Part shown: positions 53,952 to 62,382 of the stretch, piece by piece
Position numbering within the stretch: the stretch's first letter is position 1
Layout: the number at the start of each line of letters is the position of its first letter
DNA from: Catenibacillus scindens
GTDB lineage: Bacteria > Bacillota > Clostridia > Lachnospirales > Lachnospiraceae
Length of the DNA: 64,000 bases
Direction of reading: 5' to 3'
Assembly (NCBI RefSeq): GCF_014202115.1
Contig: NZ_JACHFW010000005.1
Span: 176,479-240,478 of the forward strand
Translations under genes and position numbers: made by a program
The notes under the pieces: generated by a model
Seen by the model: the letters and a program-made list of their open reading frames with translations, nothing else
Database searches by the model: none
Told to the model about the DNA's origin: nothing

Positions 53952-53989
53952 GGGGCTGTCACAATGCTGACAGCTCCTAAAGTTTTTAA
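53952..53989 (+). terminator. Terminator after the MocR gene
   Basis: GGGGCTGTCA and TGACAGCTCC pair around a 6-base loop; TAAAGTTTTT follows. The remaining 53990-54249 is AT-rich leader of the lipoprotein gene, without further recognisable features. Confidence 0.65.
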
Positions 53990-54249
53990 ATTTATCTTTT
54001 ATCTTTTTATGTTTCTTTTTTTAGCAATTAAATCTCGCCAGCACTGATATTTTAGGGCTTTTCAGGAATCTTTCCTTTTATTTAGATATCTAATATTTTA
54101 ATTTTTTGTAAGAAGTATGTAAGAACTTTACATAAATTTCTTAGATTTTAGACACACAATAGACACAATTCTTGGATAATATATGACTTGCAATTGAAGG
54201 AACTTTTACATAGGTTCAAATTTGCAAATCAATCTAAGGAGTGATTATA

Positions 54250-54474
54250 ATGTTAAAGAAATTTAAAGTATTCGCAGCTATGTGCGCTTTAGTCGCAGCT
54301 ATGGGCGCTATGACCGCATGCGGCGGCAACAGCACAGAATCTACAAACGCAGCCGCTGAAACTACTGTTGACACAACAGCAAACGAATCCACAGCAGATA
54401 CAACAAGTGCCGCTGACACAGGCGCTGCCGCTGACTCTGTTGAAGATTCCGCAGCAGATACAACTGCCGAATAA
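54250..54474 (+). CDS. Tiny Ala/Thr/Asp-rich lipoprotein
   Basis: 74 residues. Basic start MLKKFKVFAAMCALVAAMG and lipobox MTAC give a lipid-anchored peptide of about 51 residues made almost only of Ala, Thr, Ser, Asp, Glu and Asn, with repeats of the type ADTTSAADTGAAADS. No Lys or aromatic residues in the mature part, so it is acidic and probably unfolded. ATG at 54250, eight bases after AAGGAG. Has its own leader and strong terminator. Function unknown; a spacer-like surface peptide or a quality-control substrate are guesses. Confidence 0.75.
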   Translation: MLKKFKVFAAMCALVAAMGAMTACGGNSTESTNAAAETTVDTTANESTADTTSAADTGAAADSVEDSAADTTAE

Positions 54475-54490
54475 TATTATCGAATTGAGT

Positions 54491-54520
54491 AAAAAGCTGT
54501 CCGGTATGGACAGCTTTTTT
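54491..54520 (+). terminator. Terminator of the tiny lipoprotein gene
   Basis: AAAAAGCTGTCC and GGACAGCTTTTTT, 12-bp stem with a 5-base loop and T tract. Confidence 0.9.
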
Positions 54521-54523
54521 AAT

Positions 54524-54598
54524 GTAACGATTCAGCCAAAAAGGTTGATATTCCCGCAGCTAACGCTGCTTTACCGCCCCATCCACATGGCTGAATAG
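54524..54598. repeat. Truncated relative of the MITE-like family
   Basis: Begins GTAACGATTCAGCC and ends GGCTGAATAG, missing the final GTTAC. Internal CGCAGCTAACGCTGCTTTAC matches copy A at 17411-17430 with one exchange. About 100 internal bases are missing. Confidence 0.75.
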
Positions 54599-54602
54599 CC
54601 TC

Positions 54603-55055
54603 TTAAAAATCCTGAATATTAACCAGAGTATCCCCCTGATATTCAAGTTTCAGTGAGAAAGGCTCTGTCTTTTCATTGAGATACCGAAACATGCGCTTAT
54701 CCCCCTCCCACAGGTTCAGGGACAAAACATCTTTCTTATCCACCCATTCCAGCACACCCTCATCGCAGTCGGTCTGCTCCCCGGCAAAATGGCTGGACGT
54801 ATATAGAAAAATATATTCCGGCTCCTGAATGTCGCAGATAAAGGTCAGAACACCGCGAAACCGGTAATCTAAAAGCCGGTACCCGGTCTCCTCATAGACT
54901 TCCCTCATCAGGCATTCCTCCGGCGCCTCTCCCGGCTCAAATTTTCCACCGACACCAATCCATTTTTCCTTATTCACATCATTTTTCTTGGAAATCCGGT
55001 GGAGCATGAGATATTTTCCATCTTTTTCCAGATAACATAAAGTACTTAAACGCAT
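54603..55055 (-). CDS. Nudix hydrolase
   Basis: 150 residues with a complete Nudix box, GGKFEPGEAPEECLMREVYE followed by ETGY, which binds Mg2+ and cleaves nucleoside diphosphate-X compounds. WIGVGGKFEPGE and the start TLCYLEKDGKYLMLHR place it near the 8-oxo-dGTP diphosphatase (MutT/YtkD) group. Cytoplasmic. ATG at 55055 with AAAGAGG. It follows the acyltransferase gene by 21 bases and is probably the last gene of that operon, though the functions do not obviously connect. Confidence 0.88.
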   Translation of the reverse strand: MRLSTLCYLEKDGKYLMLHRISKKNDVNKEKWIGVGGKFEPGEAPEECLMREVYEETGYRLLDYRFRGVLTFICDIQEPEYIFLYTSSHFAGEQTDCDEGVLEWVDKKDVLSLNLWEGDKRMFRYLNEKTEPFSLKLEYQGDTLVNIQDF

Positions 55056-55076
55056 TTTTAACCTCTTTCTATATTA

Positions 55077-56894
55077 TTACATACGAAACTTTTTTTGCAA
55101 CTCCAGGATCATATCGTGGAAGCGGAAAATCAGCAGGCGCATAAGACTCAGAAAACAAATCACAGCGCACATAATGGACGGATAGATGACCTGGACAATA
55201 TCCGCCGCATATAGAACCGCCGGGATCAGCCCAAGAACTGAAGCCATAATAAAATAAATCAGGTATTCCGGTGTTTCCAAATGTCTGCGCTTAGCCACAA
55301 TAAACATAGTGAGAAGAACAGCCAGAACGGCAATGGGAAAGACAAAATCCACCGACCAGCCCCGCCAGCCCGTCACCCAGTCCCACAAAATACAAAATAC
55401 CGTTCCTATGACAAGCTGCCACATAAGATTTTTTAAAATATTCCTCCGCTTCACATAGCCCACCGCCCCGCACACCCACAGACACAAGGCTCCGCCGCAG
55501 GCAAATGGGGACCACAAAAAATCCGGGTCGATCATAAGATTGAGGGCTACACACAGCACTGCCAAAGCGATAGCCGCGAATGAAAACCACTGAAAGGCCT
55601 GTCTTCCCGGATAAATCATAGGATTCTTCTGCTCAGGAAAAACATTTTCAGAAATTTCACAATCAATGCCCTCTTCTTTGAGCATACGACAGAAATTTCT
55701 CTGAATGTTAGTGCTGACAAGTTTGGATGAAAAGCCAAGGACAAGCTCATCTCTGTAGGAACAGGCGCACATCTGCATCCGATCCGTACTTGTAAACACT
55801 CCAAAACGGCGAATGTAAGGTTCATAGATATCCGGCATTTTTATTTTCCCAACATTGGAAAAAATGGCTGTGATATTTCCAGATCGCAGCCGTGTTCCTG
55901 CTTGTAGGAACACATTTTTGATTTCCAGAGGCACCGCCCGCAAAAAAGGATTTTTTTCCAGACGGATGTAATCGTTCATGCGGCTGGCCACCCGCTCTTT
56001 TACAAGTTCCTTCTCAAAAAACTGCTTCATGCTGGATAAAACGTCCTCAAAAGGTGTTTCTCCACGGAATCTATAGCCGGCCTCCAGCCATCCCCAGAAA
56101 TTGGTCATGGAGCTAGAAGGAAAATAGTTTCGCAGATTTACAGGAACCATCAGTGTCACCGGGCGGCGCTGCTGCCGTGGTGTCATCTCTTCATGAATGG
56201 CACACAGAAAAATACTTGTCAGAAACACCGTCATGGATACGCCATAGGACCGGGCCTTTTTAAGAACCTGGGACACCGGCATGATCATTTCTGTGATCTC
56301 CATATCACTTCTCTCAAGCTTGGGGCCATGGAGCTGATAAGCCCTCGGCCCTGGTTTGTCCCCCTTTGGTCGTCCCTCAGAGTAGTACTGGGAAAAACTG
56401 TCCTCCTCAAAATCGGCCAGCGTCTCGCTCTCATCCTCCAGGGGAATGTCTTCAAGATCTTCAGCACTGTGAACCGCCAAAAGATAATTTTTCACAAGCT
56501 CCCGTAGGAAACGTATCGCTCCCGTTCCATCGGACAGAGCATGAAAAACTTCCAGATTAATCCGATTTTTATAGTAGGTCACTTCAAAGAGAAGTCTTTT
56601 GGCGTCAGGAACGTAAATGCGGCTGCAAGGCTTTTTCGTCTCCTGGGCGGCAATAGCCCGGATATCCTGATGTTCAAGGTAAAACCAGAACAGTCCTTTT
56701 CTCAAAACTGCCTGAAATACCGGATATTTCTCCACCGTTTTATCCAGAGCCTCCTGAAGCATATCGCCATCCACCGGTTCATTGAGCTGGCAGTAAAAGC
56801 GGAAAACACGGGTATCTTTTTTATCCGTTGCCGCAGGAAAAGCCTGGGCCGCGTTATCCAGCTTTCTCCATCTTGAACGTCTTCTCTCTTCCAT
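55077..56894 (-). CDS. Condensation/acyltransferase-like domain fused to a six-helix membrane domain
   Basis: 605 residues. Residues 1-420 have the fold of condensation or alcohol-acetyltransferase enzymes, with the catalytic-type motif FHALSDGTGAIRF (HxxxDG) near residue 118 and VTLMVPVNLRNYFPSSSMTN. About 440-600 are six membrane helices (FAAIALAVLCVALNLMI; SIMCAVICFLSLMRLLIF), matching from memory the DUF6320-type ending. The protein could transfer acyl groups to a lipid-soluble acceptor at the membrane. ATG at 56894 overlaps the stop of the hydrolase gene by one base, so they are coupled. Confidence 0.75.
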   Translation of the reverse strand: MEERRRSRWRKLDNAAQAFPAATDKKDTRVFRFYCQLNEPVDGDMLQEALDKTVEKYPVFQAVLRKGLFWFYLEHQDIRAIAAQETKKPCSRIYVPDAKRLLFEVTYYKNRINLEVFHALSDGTGAIRFLRELVKNYLLAVHSAEDLEDIPLEDESETLADFEEDSFSQYYSEGRPKGDKPGPRAYQLHGPKLERSDMEITEMIMPVSQVLKKARSYGVSMTVFLTSIFLCAIHEEMTPRQQRRPVTLMVPVNLRNYFPSSSMTNFWGWLEAGYRFRGETPFEDVLSSMKQFFEKELVKERVASRMNDYIRLEKNPFLRAVPLEIKNVFLQAGTRLRSGNITAIFSNVGKIKMPDIYEPYIRRFGVFTSTDRMQMCACSYRDELVLGFSSKLVSTNIQRNFCRMLKEEGIDCEISENVFPEQKNPMIYPGRQAFQWFSFAAIALAVLCVALNLMIDPDFLWSPFACGGALCLWVCGAVGYVKRRNILKNLMWQLVIGTVFCILWDWVTGWRGWSVDFVFPIAVLAVLLTMFIVAKRRHLETPEYLIYFIMASVLGLIPAVLYAADIVQVIYPSIMCAVICFLSLMRLLIFRFHDMILELQKKFRM

Positions 56895-57844
56895 CAGCCT
56901 GCACCTCCCTTTAAAAAATCATTAATATAGTCAAAACTTTCCTGTACATGGAGATGCCGTATCCCTAAAGCGAAAAATCCGTGAAGAGCGTCGGGAATGC
57001 GGTGGATTTCCACATCATTGCCCGCCTCTGCCAGTTTTTGTCCGTAGGTTTCCCCCTCATCCCTCAGAGGATCATACTCCGCCGTAATGATCAGCGTCCT
57101 GGGAAGCCCTGAAAAATCCTGTTCCATAAGCGGCGAAAAGTATGGACTTTTCCTGTCGGCAGAACTGCTCTGATACAGACTCATATACTCCTCCACCTGA
57201 CGGGAAGTCAAAAGATAATCTCTGCCATTTTCACGAACCGACAAAAAAGGAGACTTTTCTGTATAATCACTGCCCACAGCGGGATAAATAAGAATCTGCC
57301 TGGAGGGGAGAAATTCCCCCCGGTCTCTGGCCATGAGGCACACAGCCGCCGCCAGGTTTCCCCCTGCGCTATCCCCAATGACTGTGATCTGTTCCGGAGC
57401 CACATTTAAAAGAAGACGGTTTGTAAACACAGCTTTAGCCACCGCATAACAATCTGTCAATCCCACAGGAAATTTATACTCAGGGGCAAGACGGTACTCC
57501 ACAGAGATCACCATATGCTTTGTGGACTGAGCCATCTGGGCGCATACCCGGTCATAAGTCTCTACACTCTCAGTCACCCAGCCCCCGCCATGAAAAAATA
57601 AAAGAGCCGGATAAAAGGCATCTTTTCCAAGCCCCCGGTACATAGCTTCCTCCGATGGAAAGTAAATCCGCACCGGGACCTCATATTCCCCGTTGTAAAT
57701 TTTTTTATCCAGCTTTTTCACCAAAATACGCATAGGATCCAGCTTTTTAAGATCCGCCAGCCGCCTGGACGTCTCCAGTTCCATCCCCTCATTGGCATAG
57801 GAAAGTGCTTTTAATATTAATTTTACTGCTTTGTTTATTGCCAT
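56894..57844 (-). CDS. Alpha/beta hydrolase, hormone-sensitive-lipase family
   Basis: 316 residues with the HSL-type oxyanion motif LFFHGGGWVTES, nucleophile elbow VIGDSAGGNLAA, the Asp in ITAEYDPLRDEG and the His in DALHGFFAL. Soluble esterase or deacetylase. Begins with a 35-residue helical cap (NKAVKLILKALSYANEG). The ribosome site is weak (AAAGCTTGG). First gene of a coupled pair with the acyltransferase-membrane protein, so it may provide or reverse an acyl transfer on the same substrate. Confidence 0.87.
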   Translation of the reverse strand: MAINKAVKLILKALSYANEGMELETSRRLADLKKLDPMRILVKKLDKKIYNGEYEVPVRIYFPSEEAMYRGLGKDAFYPALLFFHGGGWVTESVETYDRVCAQMAQSTKHMVISVEYRLAPEYKFPVGLTDCYAVAKAVFTNRLLLNVAPEQITVIGDSAGGNLAAAVCLMARDRGEFLPSRQILIYPAVGSDYTEKSPFLSVRENGRDYLLTSRQVEEYMSLYQSSSADRKSPYFSPLMEQDFSGLPRTLIITAEYDPLRDEGETYGQKLAEAGNDVEIHRIPDALHGFFALGIRHLHVQESFDYINDFLKGGAG

Positions 57845-57998
57845 AAAGTTTTTACCAAGCTTTCTAAATTATCATCCTATATATTGTATACCACGTTTTT
57901 TCTTTGTTGGCAAGGCTGGCCCGCCGGCTGCCTACTCGTGCCCTAAAGGACTAACTTCGTGTCACCAGCATAGCGGTCGTCCGACCGGCGTATCACGC

Positions 57999-58044
57999 AA
58001 AAAAAGTCCTGTGATCTGATATATTTCCAGAACACCGGACTTTT
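57999..58044. terminator. Terminator before the hydrolase operon / after the CMD gene
   Basis: AAAAGTCC.GTG and CAC.GGACTTTT pair with a further CTG/CAG step inside. T and A tracts on both strands. It ends the leftward CMD-family transcript. The flanking DNA 57845-57998 shows only short GC-rich palindromes. Confidence 0.7.
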
Positions 58045-58066
58045 CCTTTTGCTAATAGTCAAATTA

Positions 58067-58753
58067 TTACTGTTCCGCCGCCTTATTGATACATGTGACG
58101 GCATTTAAACTGCGGGGATAACCGATATATGGCAGGCACTGGGACACTACGCGGATAAGAAAATCCCTGTCATTGCCCAGATTCATATTCCCTTTGGCGT
58201 GAGCCGTCAACTGAGGCTCACATCCGCCCTGGGCGGCCAGATAACAAAAAGTGATCATCTCACGCTGGGCCAGAGTAAGGCCAGTACGGGTGTAATAATC
58301 CCCAAAACAGTTAGCCGCAAGCCACCGGTTAATATGGCCGTTTTTCCACGCCTCTAGCATCTGATCCCCAAAAATCTCAGCCTGAGCCGCAGCGCCCTTC
58401 TCCAGGCGATTCTCCATAGTGGTTGTCGCCTGTCCCGGCAGGGGAAGTGCAATTCCCTGATGCTTAAAAATTTCATTGGCCGCTTTTAAAAACGGATATA
58501 CCCGTCCGATACCCAGATAATCCACCGCCTGGTAAATGATCTCCTTTGCCATCACCGGCGTTACCCCGGCGTCCAGCGCCGCAGGAAGTTCCTCCTTAAA
58601 AGCGTCTATGCCCTGACAGCCAAGAAGAGTCGCCAAAATAGCCATATGCCGGGTTGTGTCATCCAACTGCTGGCCTTTCTCGTTGACAACCTCATCATAA
58701 GCAAAATGTTCAAAACGTTCCATAAACTCCGGGTCTGTCTCATGCAGATTCAT
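58067..58753 (-). CDS. Carboxymuconolactone decarboxylase (CMD)-family protein
   Basis: 228 residues with two tandem CMD/AhpD-like helical domains (DDTTRHMAILATLLGCQGID and LTLAQREMITFCYLAAQGGC). The peroxidase-type CxxC is not present in either copy, so a plain AhpD peroxidase role is unlikely. Such two-domain proteins in anaerobes often go with redox regulators. ATG at 58753 with AAAGGAGG. It follows a MerR gene by 41 bases in the same direction and is probably its target. Confidence 0.85.
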   Translation of the reverse strand: MNLHETDPEFMERFEHFAYDEVVNEKGQQLDDTTRHMAILATLLGCQGIDAFKEELPAALDAGVTPVMAKEIIYQAVDYLGIGRVYPFLKAANEIFKHQGIALPLPGQATTTMENRLEKGAAAQAEIFGDQMLEAWKNGHINRWLAANCFGDYYTRTGLTLAQREMITFCYLAAQGGCEPQLTAHAKGNMNLGNDRDFLIRVVSQCLPYIGYPRSLNAVTCINKAAEQ

Positions 58754-58794
58754 ATAGATTCCTCCTTTAACACACCGTCTTGCACCGGCGCGGT

Positions 58795-59151
58795 TTACTG
58801 TTCTTCTATCTTTTTCCGTATCTTATGGCGCAGATAGTCCAGCCGGTCCAGTTGCTTTTCGCGAAAATGAATTTCATCCAGAGCAGCGGTTCTCTTTTGA
58901 TCCAGCATGGATAGAAGTTTATAATCTCTGCCTTGGCCATCTTCCACGAGCCGCATATACGTCTCCACTTCCCCTGTGGAAAATCCCACATCGTGAAGGG
59001 TCATGATCAGGCTCAGTTTTTCCAGGTCTGAATCGTCATACTGCCACGTCCCCATGACTTTTTTTACTGCCGGACATAATCCCAGTTTTTCATATTCTTT
59101 TAAAATATCTAAGGGAACCCCATAGCGTCGGCTGGCTTCATCTATGGTCAT
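58795..59151 (-). CDS. MerR-family regulator
   Basis: 118 residues: a MerR DNA-binding domain (TIDEASRRYGVPLDILKEYE, then LCPAVKKVMGTWQYDDSDL) and a dimer coiled coil (LDEIHFREKQLDRLDYLRHK). No effector domain beyond a short tail, so signal input may be by a single Cys or small ligand. Ribosome site modest (AAAGG, 12 bases). In line with the CMD gene downstream. Confidence 0.85.
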   Translation of the reverse strand: MTIDEASRRYGVPLDILKEYEKLGLCPAVKKVMGTWQYDDSDLEKLSLIMTLHDVGFSTGEVETYMRLVEDGQGRDYKLLSMLDQKRTAALDEIHFREKQLDRLDYLRHKIRKKIEEQ

Positions 59152-59339
59152 ACTGCATCGCTGCCTTTCACATCCGAATTGAATAGAGCGCTCCTCTTCC
59201 TATGCCCGGCCTCCAGCCAGACGTTCATAATAAAAGGAGGCGTTCTTCTGAACACCTCCATTGTAAAACGCCAGACGGTCTGTGTCTAATACTTATAAAG
59301 AATTTTTGATAATGCTCAAAATGTATAGTGGTAAAACAG

Positions 59340-60206
59340 CTACATTGTATTTCTTATATAATCAATAAACGCCGCAGCCGCCTTTGAAAAAATCTGGTTC
59401 TTTTTCCAGGCCACAACAGATCCCGTCTCAAGCTCCGGAAAGAGCGGGATAAATTTAAGATTGTCGTAAGAAATATCCAGAGAAAAGCACATGGCGGCCC
59501 CAAGGCCATTTTTCACCATATTGGCCGCGTTTAAAATCAGATTAAAAGTAGAGGCAATCTCCACTTTCTCGTAAATATCCCCAAACCAATTGGCCAGCTC
59601 ATTTTGGACCAGCGCTCTTTGTCCAATGAGCAGAGGCACATTTTTCAGATCCTGAGCTGTGACACGATCCTTCCCTGCCAGAGGGGAATCCCCGCGAACC
59701 AGAACGCCCCAGCGCTCCTTTACCGGAAGACGGATAAATTCATACCTGCCAATATCTACCGGTTCCATAAAAAGGCCGATGTCAACGATCCCTTTTTCGA
59801 TCCGCTCCTTAATATCATCGGCAATGGCGCTGTACACAGAAAAATGAACCATAGGATGAATCTGCCGAAAGTCGGCCATCTTTCGGGATAAAAATGTCAT
59901 ATTCCGGGTTTCGCCGCATCCAACAGCGATCTCGCCGTTTAAAGGTTCTTCATCCCTGGAAAATTCCTGAGCCGTCTTGTCCACCAGATCAATAATTTCC
60001 TGAGCCCTGCGTTTAAGAAGCATACCATCATCGGTCAGGACGATATGATACTTGCCCCTTGAAAAAAGCTTAACCCCAAGCTCCTCCTCAAGCTGCATCA
60101 TCTGCCTGGACAGAGTGGGCTGGGTGACGTGGAGAAGGTTCGCCGCTTTTGTTATATTTTCTTCCCTGGCTACCATTAAAAAATACTTTAATACACGCAG
60201 TTCCAT
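59340..60206 (-). CDS. LysR-family regulator
   Basis: 288 residues: N-terminal winged helix (ITKAANLLHVTQPTLSRQMM) and a C-terminal periplasmic-binding-like effector domain (LNGEIAVGCGETRNMTFL). ATG at 60206 with AAGGAGGA. Read leftward towards the MerR-CMD genes, with 190 bases between; divergent from the CsoR gene. Inducer and targets unknown. A hairpin at 59236-59262 in the downstream gap may end its transcript. Confidence 0.9.
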   Translation of the reverse strand: MELRVLKYFLMVAREENITKAANLLHVTQPTLSRQMMQLEEELGVKLFSRGKYHIVLTDDGMLLKRRAQEIIDLVDKTAQEFSRDEEPLNGEIAVGCGETRNMTFLSRKMADFRQIHPMVHFSVYSAIADDIKERIEKGIVDIGLFMEPVDIGRYEFIRLPVKERWGVLVRGDSPLAGKDRVTAQDLKNVPLLIGQRALVQNELANWFGDIYEKVEIASTFNLILNAANMVKNGLGAAMCFSLDISYDNLKFIPLFPELETGSVVAWKKNQIFSKAAAAFIDYIRNTM

Positions 60207-60389
60207 AAGTTGTCCTTTTTCCTCCTTACAAAACTATTGTATCACAAAGTCTCCCCTCATGTCAGCCCTTACAAATCCGTCTTCATAAACATCTGATACT
60301 CTATTCCGTCAATTGTCTTGCCTGCGCCAGCCTTTTTATCTTGACAATTTCCCGGCCTTTTCATAAAATAGCCCAAGGAGGCGATTTTA

Positions 60390-60725
60390 TTGAGTCATAC
60401 ACAGGATAATCCGTCCATACATACCCATAAGAAGGAGATAGGACATGAACATCACCACACCCACGAACATACACAGACACGGGCCGTTATCAATCGCCTG
60501 TCCAGAGCCATCGGTCATCTGGAATCGGTAAAGCGCATGGTGGAAAACGGCCAGGACTGTTCTGAAGTCCTCATACAGCTTGCTGCAGTCCGCTCTGCTC
60601 TCACAAACACGGGAAAAATCATCCTCCAGGATCATATTGAACACTGCATTGTGGATGCCATTGAGAGCGATGACCCTGTACCTATGAAACAGTTAAAAAA
60701 AGCTATTGAACAGTTTATTAAGTGA
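60390..60725 (+). CDS. CsoR/RcnR-family metal-sensing repressor with His-rich N terminus
   Basis: 111-residue helical repressor (DUF156). Core from residue 31: RAVINRLSRAIGHLESVKRM, Cys57 in GQDCSEVL, and His82 and Cys86 in DHIEHCIVDA give the C-H-C Cu(I)-type ligand set. An unusual 30-residue N-terminal tail with eight His residues (HEHHHTHEHT) precedes it, as in nickel- or cobalt-handling variants. Start is TTG at 60390, eight bases after AAGGAGG. No metal transporter gene is adjacent. Divergent from the LysR gene. Confidence 0.88.
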   Translation: MSHTQDNPSIHTHKKEIGHEHHHTHEHTQTRAVINRLSRAIGHLESVKRMVENGQDCSEVLIQLAAVRSALTNTGKIILQDHIEHCIVDAIESDDPVPMKQLKKAIEQFIK

Positions 60726-60744
60726 TTTATAGTCCACTACACAA

Positions 60745-60793
60745 CAGCCGGGAACCTCAGACATCCTTGTCTGAAGATCCCCGGCTGATTTTA
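60745..60793 (+). terminator. Terminator of the CsoR-type gene
   Basis: CAGCCGGG and CCCCGGCTG enclose CCTCAGACA / TGTCTGAAG, giving a long two-part stem followed by ATTTTATT. Confidence 0.8.
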
Positions 60794-60839
60794 TTACTGT
60801 TCACGGAGCAAACAACCACCTGATTTTCTGAAAATTCAA

Positions 60840-60921
60840 GACTCGCTCGCGAGTCTTGGCGCGGGATTCGGGTCGGCTTTAGCCGGCGTAATTCCTGTCG
60901 AATCCCTGCGCATCCTCGCGG
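60840..60921. repeat. Palindromic intergenic element
   Basis: AAGACTCGC/GCGAGTCTT followed by GCGCGGGATTCGG paired with CGAATCCCTGCGC and inner CGGC/GCCG. It resembles the palindromic segment at about 8090-8160 and fills the gap before the aldo/keto reductase stop. Confidence 0.6.
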
Positions 60922-60929
60922 AGCGTATA

Positions 60930-62051
60930 TCAGACCAGAAGTTCCTTTGTCACGCGTTCAAGTTCCTGACGGATGGCAATATGCTGCGGACATACTTCCT
61001 CACATTTACCGCATTTAATGCACTCACTTGCCTGCTTTTTGCCGTGGCCTCCTACAAGCCATCCTTCCTGTCCGGCGGCAGATTCCTTATTGCCATAGAG
61101 GGTAAAGAGGTTCATAGCTGTGAAGGAACCGGAAATGCCGATATTATTTGGACAGACTTTCGCGCAGTAATTACATGTAGTACATGGGATGAGAGGAATT
61201 TTATTCAGTGCCTCCTGGGCCTTGTGTAGGGTTTCACTCTCCGCCTCAGAGATGGATGTAAAATCTTTCATGTAGGACAGATTGTCTTCCATCTGCTCCA
61301 CACTGCTCATCCCGGAAAGCACTGTGATCACTCCGGGGAGCTGAGCCGCGAAGCGAATCGCCCAGGATGCGTTGGACGCGTCAGGGTTGGCCGCCTTAAA
61401 AATGTCCTCCACCGGTTTTGGCGGAGTTGCCAGCATACCGCCTTTCACAGGCTCCATAATAACGACAGGTTTATTGTACTTTCTTGCCATCTCATAGCAC
61501 TCTCTGGAACGGATGGCCGGATTATCCCAGTCGGCGTAGTTGATCTGAAGCTGAACAAACTCCATCTCCGGGTGAGCTTTTAAGATTTCCTCCAGTTCCT
61601 CCGGTGTGGAATGAAAAGAAAATCCGATATGTTTTAAGATACCCTCAGCCTTTTTCTCCTTAACAAAATCCCACATATTAAAATCATCAAAATATTTTGT
61701 GCGATGTTCCCCAAGGTTATGGAGCAGATAAAAATCAAAATATCCGGCACCGGTCTGCTTTAATGAAGTGTCAAGCTGTGCCTGAGCTTCTTCTTTTGTC
61801 TTGCAGTTGATCCAGGCCGCATTTTTAGTCGCAAGCTGGAAGCTTTCTCTTGGATAGCGCTCTACAAGAGCCTGACGGATGGCGTCCTCGCTGCCGGCAT
61901 AGGCCCATGCCGTGTCAAAATATGTAAAACCGGCATCCATAAAAAGGTCGACCATTTTTTTTGTCTGCTCAACATCAATAGCGCCGTCTTTCTGAGGAAG
62001 GCGCATCAGGCCAAAACCAAGTTTTTTAATATTTTCTCCAAGTTCTGCCAC
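60930..62051 (-). CDS. Aldo/keto reductase with C-terminal 2x[4Fe-4S] domain (copy 2)
   Basis: 373 residues. AKR residues are in YFDTAWAYAGSED (Asp, Tyr), LATKNAAWIN (Lys) and FYLLHNLGEH (His). The C-terminal Fe-S region has CTTCNYCAKVCPN and CIKCGKCEEVCPQ. Predicted electron donor is ferredoxin or NAD(P)H. Start is GTG at 62051, nine bases after AAAAGGAG. Its promoter has a 19-bp spacer, so a MerR-type activator is likely, as is known for other aldo/keto reductase genes. Paralogue of the gene at 23792-24922, but not a recent duplicate. Confidence 0.88.
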   Translation of the reverse strand: MAELGENIKKLGFGLMRLPQKDGAIDVEQTKKMVDLFMDAGFTYFDTAWAYAGSEDAIRQALVERYPRESFQLATKNAAWINCKTKEEAQAQLDTSLKQTGAGYFDFYLLHNLGEHRTKYFDDFNMWDFVKEKKAEGILKHIGFSFHSTPEELEEILKAHPEMEFVQLQINYADWDNPAIRSRECYEMARKYNKPVVIMEPVKGGMLATPPKPVEDIFKAANPDASNASWAIRFAAQLPGVITVLSGMSSVEQMEDNLSYMKDFTSISEAESETLHKAQEALNKIPLIPCTTCNYCAKVCPNNIGISGSFTAMNLFTLYGNKESAAGQEGWLVGGHGKKQASECIKCGKCEEVCPQHIAIRQELERVTKELLV

Positions 62052-62107
62052 AAAATATCACTCCTTTTATTTTTTTGCTGGTATATATATCCCAGTCTAT
62101 AACAATT

Positions 62108-62138
62108 AGTATACACCCATAACTCAAGAAGCCGTCAA
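62108..62138 (-). promoter_or_regulatory. MerR-type promoter of aldo/keto reductase copy 2
   Basis: Minus strand TTGACG at 62138-62133 and TATACT at 62113-62108 with a 19-base spacer. The spacer and -10 contain an imperfect dyad AGTTAT...TATACT. Confidence 0.6.
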
Positions 62139-62154
62139 GAGTTTTTTGAAGCCC

Positions 62155-62382
62155 TCATCGAAGCTGCTTTAATGTATCCAAAAGCTCCAGATCCTCGGCA
62201 CTGACACGGATATTGGAACACATCCTGCGTCCATCCGGGCCTGTAACACTGATCTCAATGACGCTCCCTTCAGAAATCCCTTCTTTGGAAGCGGCTTCCA
62301 GAAACATAGAAAATTTGGGATGTCGCTGAGTAAATTCATCTCTCAGACGCTTCATCTCCATTAAGCGTTTTGGATTGATCAT
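62155..62382 (-). CDS. Small protein translated with the AAA ATPase
   Basis: 75 residues, not recognised. A basic N-terminal helix (INPKRLMEMKRLRDEFTQRH), then a predicted beta strand pair (SVIEISVTGPDGRRMCSNI) and a C-terminal acidic helix. ATG at 62382 overlaps the ATPase stop by four bases (ATGA) and has GGAGG inside the ATPase end, so the two are coupled. The basic helix would suit nucleic-acid binding. Confidence 0.65.
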   Translation of the reverse strand: MINPKRLMEMKRLRDEFTQRHPKFSMFLEAASKEGISEGSVIEISVTGPDGRRMCSNIRVSAEDLELLDTLKQLR

